Shown here: positions 58,556-64,000 of the stretch, in pieces
How positions within the stretch are numbered: the stretch's first letter is position 1
Layout: every line of letters begins with the position of its first letter
From: Arthrobacter sp. ISL-72
GTDB taxonomy: Bacteria > Actinomycetota > Actinomycetes > Actinomycetales > Micrococcaceae
DNA length: 64,000 nucleotides
NCBI RefSeq assembly: GCF_018613755.1
Contig: NZ_JAGGPP010000008.1
Coordinates: forward strand, 124,001 to 188,000
Direction: 5' to 3'
Program-made: the position numbers and the translations under genes
Notes under the pieces: generated by a model
Told to the model about the DNA's origin: nothing
The model's database searches: none
The model's input: the letters and a program-made list of their open reading frames with translations, nothing else

Positions 58556-59764
58556 CTAGGCCGCCACCGCATCGCGGCTCTCGACGAACGCCCGAACGCA
58601 CGCTTCGACGTCGTCGGCGCTGTGCGCGGCGGAAAGCTGGACCCTGATCCGGGCTGCTCCCTTGGGCACCACCGGGTAGCTGAACGCGGTGACGAAGACC
58701 CCGTGGCTGAGCATCCGGTCCGCCACCTTGGCCGCCATCACGGCGTCGCCGAACATCACCGGCACGATCGCATGTTCGCCGTCGAGCAGGTCGAAGCCTT
58801 CTTCGGCCATGCGGCTGCGGAACAGCCCGGCGTTGGCGAACAGTTGGCTGCGCAGCTCGGCCGAGTTTTCCACGAGGTCCAGGGCCTTGAGCGTTGCCGC
58901 GACAATGGCCGGTGCCAGCGAGTTGGAGAACAGGTAGGGGCGGGCCTTCTGGCGAAGCATGGCCACTACTTCGGCACGGCCGGAGACGTACCCGCCGGAG
59001 GCCCCGCCCAGGGCCTTGCCGAAGGTGCCGGTGTAGATGTCCACCCTGTGGCCCACTCCGGCGTGCTCGGGGGTTCCGGCACCGGTGGCTCCCATGAAGC
59101 CCACGGCGTGGGAGTCATCCACCATCACCAGGGCGTCGTATTTGTCGGCCAGGTCGCAGATGGCTTCGAGCGGCGCCAGATAGCCGTCCATCGAGAAGAC
59201 GCCGTCCGTGACGATGATCTTGCGGCGGGCCGGCTGCGCCTGCGTGGTGGCTTCGATCAGTTTCGCTTCAAGGTCTGCCATGTCTCGGTTGGCGTAGCGG
59301 AACCGCTGGGCCTTGCAGAGGCGGATGCCGTCGATGATGGAGGCGTGGTTCAAGGCGTCGGAGATGATGGCGTCGTCCGGGCCGAACAGGGATTCAAAGA
59401 CGCCGCCGTTGGCGTCGAAGCAGCTGGAGAACAGGATGGTGTCCTCCGTGCCGAGGAACCTGGAGACCCGTTCCTCCAGCGCCAGGTGCAGGTCCTGGGT
59501 GCCGCAGATGAAGCGGACGCTGGCCATGCCGAAGCCGCGCTCGTCCATGGCGTTCTTGGCGGCGGCAATGATGTCCGGGTGGTCGGCCAGGCCCAGGTAG
59601 TTGTTGGCACAGAAGTTCAGCACCGTGGCGCCTGACTCGCCGATCTGGCCGGCGGTGATGTGGCTGGCCTGCGGGGAGTCGATGTGGCGCTCGGTCTTGA
59701 ACAGGCCGGCACTGCGGATCTCGTCCAGCTCGTTCTGCAGCTGGTCCTTGATGGCTGAATACAT
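58556..59764 (-). CDS. kbl: Glycine C-acetyltransferase (2-amino-3-ketobutyrate CoA ligase)
   Basis: PLP enzyme; cleaves 2-amino-3-oxobutyrate with CoA to glycine and acetyl-CoA, the second step of threonine degradation. 402 residues. Seen: [15 protein letters not shown] (about 50-64), [32 protein letters not shown] and the PLP-lysine in [16 protein letters not shown] (about 240-255). It follows tdh by 55 bases. Confidence 0.94.
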   Translation of the reverse strand: MYSAIKDQLQNELDEIRSAGLFKTERHIDSPQASHITAGQIGESGATVLNFCANNYLGLADHPDIIAAAKNAMDERGFGMASVRFICGTQDLHLALEERVSRFLGTEDTILFSSCFDANGGVFESLFGPDDAIISDALNHASIIDGIRLCKAQRFRYANRDMADLEAKLIEATTQAQPARRKIIVTDGVFSMDGYLAPLEAICDLADKYDALVMVDDSHAVGFMGATGAGTPEHAGVGHRVDIYTGTFGKALGGASGGYVSGRAEVVAMLRQKARPYLFSNSLAPAIVAATLKALDLVENSAELRSQLFANAGLFRSRMAEEGFDLLDGEHAIVPVMFGDAVMAAKVADRMLSHGVFVTAFSYPVVPKGAARIRVQLSAAHSADDVEACVRAFVESRDAVAA

Positions 59765-59819
59765 GGGTTGCGCTCCTCAGCGGGGTGAATTTTTGTACGA
59801 TAACGAAGAATGGCGGGGC

Positions 59820-60866
59820 TTAGAAGACGGCCCAGTCGAGGACAACCTTGCCGCCCACTCCGGCGCGGGCAACCTCGAAGCCCTTTTCCCAGTCCGTGGC
59901 GGGCAGGACATCCGTCACCACGGCCGAGATGTTGGCGTGCAGCACGGGGTTGGAGGACAGCATGGCGCTCATGGCGTACCAGGTCTCGAACATTTCACGG
60001 CCGTAGATGCCCTTCATGGTGAGCATGTGGGTGACCACCTTGCCCCAGTCGATGTCGATGGACTGGCTCGGCAGGCCCAGCATCGCGATCCGGCCGCCGT
60101 GGTTCATGTTGTCGATCATCTCCGGCAGCGCGGTCGGGTGGCCGGACATTTCCATGCCGATGTCGAACCCTTCGCGCATCCCCAGTTCACGCTGCGCGTC
60201 CCTGACCCGCATCTTGGAAACGTCGATGGCGAGGTCCACGCCCAGCCGGCGGGCCAGCTCGAGCCGCGGGGCGGAGACATCCGTGATGGCGATCTTCCGG
60301 GCACCGGCATGGCGGGCCACGGCAATGGCCATGAGTCCAATGGGGCCGGCTCCGGTGATCAGCACATCCTCCCCCACCAGGGGGAAGCTCAGCGCGGTGT
60401 GGACGGCGTTGCCGAACGGATCGAAGATGGCACCGAGTTCGGGAGTCACGGAAGGATCCTGGTGAACCCAGACGTTGGTCTCGGGGATGACGACGTACTC
60501 GGCGAACGCCCCGTCGCGCTGGACACCGACGCTGACCGTGTGGATGCACATCTGCCGGCGGCCGGCGCGGCAGTTGCGGCAGATGCCGCAGACGACGTGC
60601 CCTTCGCCGGAGACCCGGTCCCCCGCCTTGACGTCGCGGACGTCCTCGCCGATCTCCACCACTTCGCCATAGAATTCGTGGCCGGCGATCAGCGGTGCCG
60701 CAATGATGCCCTGCGCCCAGGCGTCCCAGGACTGGATGTGCAGGTCGGTGCCGCAGATGCCAGTGGTCATCACGCGGATCTTCACGTCGCCGGGGCCGGT
60801 CTCCGGCTCGGGCCGCTCCACCAGTTCAAATCCGGCGTGTGCGCCGGCCTTGTACAGAGCCTTCAT
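59820..60866 (-). CDS. tdh: L-threonine 3-dehydrogenase
   Basis: NAD-dependent oxidation of threonine to 2-amino-3-oxobutyrate. 348 residues from ATG 60866 ([13 protein letters not shown]); GAGGAAG lies at proper spacing, and the longer frame is rejected. Catalytic zinc region [11 protein letters not shown] and [13 protein letters not shown]; structural zinc [15 protein letters not shown] (about 97-111); Rossmann loop [20 protein letters not shown]. First gene of tdh-kbl-oxidoreductase-hutI, divergent from a LysR gene. Confidence 0.95.
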   Translation of the reverse strand: MKALYKAGAHAGFELVERPEPETGPGDVKIRVMTTGICGTDLHIQSWDAWAQGIIAAPLIAGHEFYGEVVEIGEDVRDVKAGDRVSGEGHVVCGICRNCRAGRRQMCIHTVSVGVQRDGAFAEYVVIPETNVWVHQDPSVTPELGAIFDPFGNAVHTALSFPLVGEDVLITGAGPIGLMAIAVARHAGARKIAITDVSAPRLELARRLGVDLAIDVSKMRVRDAQRELGMREGFDIGMEMSGHPTALPEMIDNMNHGGRIAMLGLPSQSIDIDWGKVVTHMLTMKGIYGREMFETWYAMSAMLSSNPVLHANISAVVTDVLPATDWEKGFEVARAGVGGKVVLDWAVF

Positions 60867-61009
60867 TGGCTTCCTCACTCCAAGTATTCGGGGACCCGGC
60901 GAGGGTGTTGCCGGGCCGTCTCCCTTCATTAGAACCACAAAGAAGCGTAAGCACAACCGAGGTTATCTCAATCGACGATTTAGGTTTATCTAAGCAATAG
61001 AATCAGGGC

Positions 61010-61918
61010 ATGGAAGTCCATCAGCTCGAAATGCTCCGCGAACTGGGCGCCCTGGGCAGCGTCAAAGCGGTTGCCGAAACACTCGTCGTTACGCCCTCGG
61101 CGGTCTCACAGCAACTGGCCGCGCTGCAGCGGAGCGTGGAGGTGCCGCTCACGCGGAAGGAGGGCCGGAACCTGGTGCTGACCGAAGCGGGACAGGCGCT
61201 GGCGGACGCGGGGGCCGCCGTCGTCAGCGCGATGGCGGATGCCCGGATGGCCATCGGCGTGTACCACGGCTCCACGGTGGCTCCGGTGACGGTCAGCGGC
61301 TTCCACAGCGCCGGCCAGGCGCTGTTCGCGCCGCTCGCGCGGCTGCTGGATTCGCCGGACAAGCCGCGGGTCCTGCTGTCGGACGAGGACGTGGCGCAGC
61401 AGGACTTTCCCGCGCTGACGGCACGCTACGACCTGGTGCTGGCCCACCGCATGGACCACAGCCCGCGCTGGCCGGAGGAGCGCGTGGCCGTCATTCCGCT
61501 CGCCCATGAGCCGCTGGACGTGGCCCTGTCCGCAGGGCACCGCCTGGCGGGCAAGGAAACACTGACGGCGCACGACGTCGTCGGCGAACCGTGGGTGACC
61601 AGCCATGCCGGCTACTCCCCCGCGGATGTGCTGTCCGCCGTTGCGGCCGTGTCCAGCAGGGAACTGAATATTGTCCACCGCATCAACGACTACTCCACGG
61701 TGGCGGGGCTGGTGGCAACCGGCAGCGTGATCGGGCTGCTGCCGCGGCATACGGCCCGGCCGGTGCTCAACCCGGACATTGTGCTGCGGCCGCTGCAGGG
61801 CATCAGCACACGCCGCCGCATCGACATCCTGGCCCGTCCGGAAAACCTCAAGCGAACCTCGGTACGGATGGTCTGCGAGGCTTTGGAGGACATCATGGCC
61901 GGACTCGTTTCCCGTTAA
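61010..61918 (+). CDS. LysR-family transcriptional regulator
   Basis: 302 residues from ATG 61010. HTH VHQLEMLRELGALGSVKAVA ... VTPSAVSQQLAALQRSVEVP (about 3-48) and a LysR effector domain. TAGAAT at 60998-61003 ends six bases before the ATG, a clear leaderless layout. Divergent from tdh with 143 bases between; candidate binding sites there are the inverted TTAGGTTTATCTAA and the two related GGTTATCT/GGTTTATCT strings. Likely regulates threonine degradation. Confidence 0.88.
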   Translation: MEVHQLEMLRELGALGSVKAVAETLVVTPSAVSQQLAALQRSVEVPLTRKEGRNLVLTEAGQALADAGAAVVSAMADARMAIGVYHGSTVAPVTVSGFHSAGQALFAPLARLLDSPDKPRVLLSDEDVAQQDFPALTARYDLVLAHRMDHSPRWPEERVAVIPLAHEPLDVALSAGHRLAGKETLTAHDVVGEPWVTSHAGYSPADVLSAVAAVSSRELNIVHRINDYSTVAGLVATGSVIGLLPRHTARPVLNPDIVLRPLQGISTRRRIDILARPENLKRTSVRMVCEALEDIMAGLVSR

Positions 61919-61922
61919 ACGC

Positions 61923-61973
61923 AACCGGGCCGCAGTTGATGCCGTCATGAACGACACCTGCTGCGACCCGGTT
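61923..61973. terminator. Imperfect bidirectional hairpin between LysR gene and gatB
   Basis: AACCGGG (61923-61929) pairs with CCCGGTT (61967-61973), with CGCAG/CTGCG inside and a 25-base loop. It sits between convergent stops at 61918 and 61990. Confidence 0.55.
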
Positions 61974-61989
61974 GGGTTAAAACACGGAC

Positions 61990-63495
61990 TCAGGCCTGGA
62001 CGCCGAGTTTCTCCAGGATCAGCTCACGGACGCGGTTGGCGTCGGCCTGGCCGCGGGTGGCCTTCATGACTCCGCCGACGATCGCGCCGATGGCCTGGAC
62101 CTTGCCGCCGCGGATCTTGTCCGCGACGCCGGGCTGGGCGGCGAGGGCGGCGTCGATGGCTTCCAGGAGGGGGCCGTCGTCGGAGACCACGGCCAGGCCG
62201 CGCTTCTCCACGATCTCGGCCGGGGTGCCTTCGCCGGTGAGGACGCCATCGAGCACTTCGGCGGCCATCTTGTTGTTGATCTTGCCGGCTTCGACCATCT
62301 TGTTCAGTTCCACGATGGTTTCGGCCTTGACGCCCAGCTGGCCGGGGTCGACGTCGGCGTTCTTGGCGCGGCCGACGATCTCGCCCATCCACCATTTGCG
62401 GGCCACCGTGGCCGTGGCGCCGGCGGCGATGGTTTCCTCGATCTCGTCCATGACGCCGGCGTTGACCACGTCGCGGAATTCGAGGTCCGAGTAGCCCCAG
62501 TCGGCCTGCAGGCGCTTGCGGCGCTCGGCCGGCGGCTCGGGCAGGGTGGCGCGCAGTTCCTCGACCCATTCGCGGGACGCGACGATCGGCACGAGGTCCG
62601 GCTCCGGGAAGTAGCGGTAGTCGTCGGCGTCGGACTTGGCGCGGCCCGACGTCGTCGAGCGGGTGTCCTCGTGCCAGTGGCGCGTTTCCTGGATGACCGG
62701 CTCACCGGAGTCCAGGACGGCGGCGTGGCGCTGGATCTCGTAGCGGACGGCGTGTTCGACGGCGCGCAGCGAGTTCACGTTCTTCGTTTCCGAGCGGATG
62801 CCGAAGCGTTCGCGGCCGTGCGGGCGCAGCGAAACGTTGGCGTCGCAGCGCACGTTGCCGCGTTCCATCTTCGCGTCCGAGACGCCGAGGTTCTTCACGA
62901 TCTCACGCACCGCGGCCACATAGGCCTTGGCCAGTTCCGGGGCTCGGCTGCCGGCGCCCTGGATCGGCTTGGTGACGATTTCGACGAGCGGAACGCCGGA
63001 GCGGTTGTAGTCCACCAGCGAGTAGTCGGCGCCTTGGATGCGTCCGGCGGCGCCGCCCATGTGGGTCAGCTTTCCGGCGTCCTCTTCCATGTGGGCGCGC
63101 TCGATTTCAACGCGGAACACGGTGCCGTCCGACAGTTCGATGTCCAGGTGGCCGTCGTACGCGATGGGTTCGTCGTACTGGGAGGTCTGGAAGTTCTTCG
63201 GGGTGTCCGGGTAGAAGTAGTTCTTCCGGGCGAAGCGGCAGGTCTCGGCGATCTTGCAGTTCAGCGCGAGGCCGATCTTGATCGAGGACTCGATCGCGGT
63301 CCTGTTCACCACGGGCAGGACGCCCGGCATGCCAAGGTCCACCTCGTTGACGTTCGTGTTCGGCTCGTCGCCGAAGACGTTCGGGGCGGAGGAGAACATC
63401 TTGGTCTTGGTGTTGAGCTCCACGTGGACCTCGAACCCCAGAACGGGATCGTACTTCTCCATGGCCTCTTCGAAGCTCAGGGTTGCGTCAATCAT
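61990..63495 (-). CDS. gatB: Aspartyl/glutamyl-tRNA amidotransferase subunit B
   Basis: Transamidation of Glu-tRNA(Gln)/Asp-tRNA(Asn), in the GatCAB complex. 501 residues from ATG 63495; the longer frame enters gatA and is rejected. Seen: VLGFEVHVELNTKTKMFSSA (about 18-37), DLGMPGVLPVVNRTAIE, RKNYFYPDTPKNFQTSQYD and the C-terminal YqeY-like tail GKINNKMAAEVLDGVLTGEG. The ATG overlaps the gatA stop (TAATG). Confidence 0.96.
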   Translation of the reverse strand: MIDATLSFEEAMEKYDPVLGFEVHVELNTKTKMFSSAPNVFGDEPNTNVNEVDLGMPGVLPVVNRTAIESSIKIGLALNCKIAETCRFARKNYFYPDTPKNFQTSQYDEPIAYDGHLDIELSDGTVFRVEIERAHMEEDAGKLTHMGGAAGRIQGADYSLVDYNRSGVPLVEIVTKPIQGAGSRAPELAKAYVAAVREIVKNLGVSDAKMERGNVRCDANVSLRPHGRERFGIRSETKNVNSLRAVEHAVRYEIQRHAAVLDSGEPVIQETRHWHEDTRSTTSGRAKSDADDYRYFPEPDLVPIVASREWVEELRATLPEPPAERRKRLQADWGYSDLEFRDVVNAGVMDEIEETIAAGATATVARKWWMGEIVGRAKNADVDPGQLGVKAETIVELNKMVEAGKINNKMAAEVLDGVLTGEGTPAEIVEKRGLAVVSDDGPLLEAIDAALAAQPGVADKIRGGKVQAIGAIVGGVMKATRGQADANRVRELILEKLGVQA

Positions 63496-64000
63496 TAGTG
63501 TGAACCTCCGTGGTTCGACGGGGCACCGGCCGCAGCAACTGCCGGCAAAGAATCGGTCAGCGAAGGAGCACGGTCCAGCAGCGGGCCGCCCCACTGCGCC
63601 TCGAGCAGCTGCTCAAGCACGGCGCCCACGCGGTACAGGCGCGCATCCTGGCGGGCCGGGGCCAGGAGCTGGATGCCGACCGGGAGTCCGTCCTCGTCGG
63701 CCAGGCCGCCCGGCAGGGACAGGCCCGGAACGCCGGCCATGTTGGCGGGGATGGTGGCGACGTCGTTCAGGTACATGGCCAGGGGGTCGTTCAGCTTCTC
63801 GCCCAGCTTGAAGGCGGTAGTGGGGGCCGTGGGGGAAATCAGCACGTCGGCCCGGGCGAACGCTGCTTCGAAGTCACGCTGGATCAGGGTGCGGACCTTC
63901 TGCGCCGAACCGTAGTAGGCGTCATAGTATCCGGCGCTGAGCGCGTAAGTGCCCAGGATGATGCGGCGCTTCACTTCGTCGCCGAAGCCGGCGGCGCGGG
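63495..64000 (-). CDS. gatA: Aspartyl/glutamyl-tRNA amidotransferase subunit A, C-terminal part
   Basis: Amidase subunit of GatCAB; only the last 168 codons are in the window, the rest lies beyond base 64000. Seen: [20 protein letters not shown] then [14 protein letters not shown] (typical GatA C-terminus), [17 protein letters not shown] and [13 protein letters not shown] with LPVGIQLL. The Ser-Ser-Lys catalytic triad is outside. Stop overlaps the gatB start. Confidence 0.95.
   Translation of the reverse strand, partial: RAAGFGDEVKRRIILGTYALSAGYYDAYYGSAQKVRTLIQRDFEAAFARADVLISPTAPTTAFKLGEKLNDPLAMYLNDVATIPANMAGVPGLSLPGGLADEDGLPVGIQLLAPARQDARLYRVGAVLEQLLEAQWGGPLLDRAPSLTDSLPAVAAAGAPSNHGGSH

Overview
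High-GC DNA with dense, tightly packed operons, many GTG/TTG starts, apparent leaderless promoters, a SAM-IV-type riboswitch and an actinobacterial gene order (rpsB-tsf-pyrH-frr-cdsA; dgt beside dnaG) points to an actinobacterium. Protein style and gene neighbourhoods look most like the Micrococcaceae (Arthrobacter/Pseudarthrobacter type); the genus is an inference. The window is an ordinary chromosomal segment. I see no CRISPR array, no insertion sequence, no rRNA operon and no convincing prophage. Layout: 1-8 kb holds branched-chain amino/keto acid catabolism (biotin-dependent acyl-CoA carboxylase alpha and beta with a divergent TetR regulator, then an E1alpha-E1beta-E2 2-oxoacid dehydrogenase operon with a divergent Lrp/AsnC regulator). 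8.5-14.6 kb is a carboxylate-uptake locus: two DUF485 plus sodium/solute symporter modules flank a LytS/LytTR two-component system. 14.6-19.7 kb is the housekeeping translation/lipid operon read leftward (rpsB, tsf, pyrH, frr, cdsA, then a DivIVA-type protein). 20-28.5 kb has an M23 peptidase, an acyl-CoA dehydrogenase, a CAU-anticodon tRNA, a membrane-lipid type cluster (GT4 glycosyltransferase, DMT permease, CDP-alcohol phosphatidyltransferase), a holin-like/DUF3618 membrane protein, an MFS exporter, two small hypothetical genes and two tandem tRNA-Asn genes. 28.5-34.6 kb is dnaG, dgt, dusB and a YibE/F membrane protein, all leftward. 34.6-38.4 kb is a degraded patch: a frameshifted FAD oxidoreductase, a duplicated scrap of the yibE 5' end, an alpha/beta hydrolase, an internally deleted DUF1295 gene and an acyltransferase. 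38.4-45.7 kb has a GNAT protein, glycyl-tRNA synthetase, a YdcZ-type permease, an S4 protein, two divergent hydrolases, an AlkZ-like winged-helix protein and a SHOCT protein. 45.7-51.8 kb is mmsB-mmsA (valine catabolism) with a divergent LysR gene, then an MHS-type MFS transporter and a zinc alcohol dehydrogenase. 51.9-53.7 kb is metX under a SAM-IV riboswitch with the wreck of metY behind it. 53.8-64 kb has a glyoxalase-like protein, a CPBP protease homologue, a histidine phosphatase, the tdh-kbl-oxidoreductase-hutI operon with a divergent LysR gene, and gatB with the end of gatA. Themes: amino-acid catabolism (Leu/Ile/Val, Thr, His) and short-chain acid uptake, each with a divergent regulator. 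Two intergenic regions carry near-perfect TGTGA-N6-TCACA sites and a third a looser TGTG-N8-CACA, suggesting a shared CRP/GlxR-type layer. At least a dozen genes show a -10-like hexamer ending exactly six bases before the start codon, the signature of leaderless mRNA.
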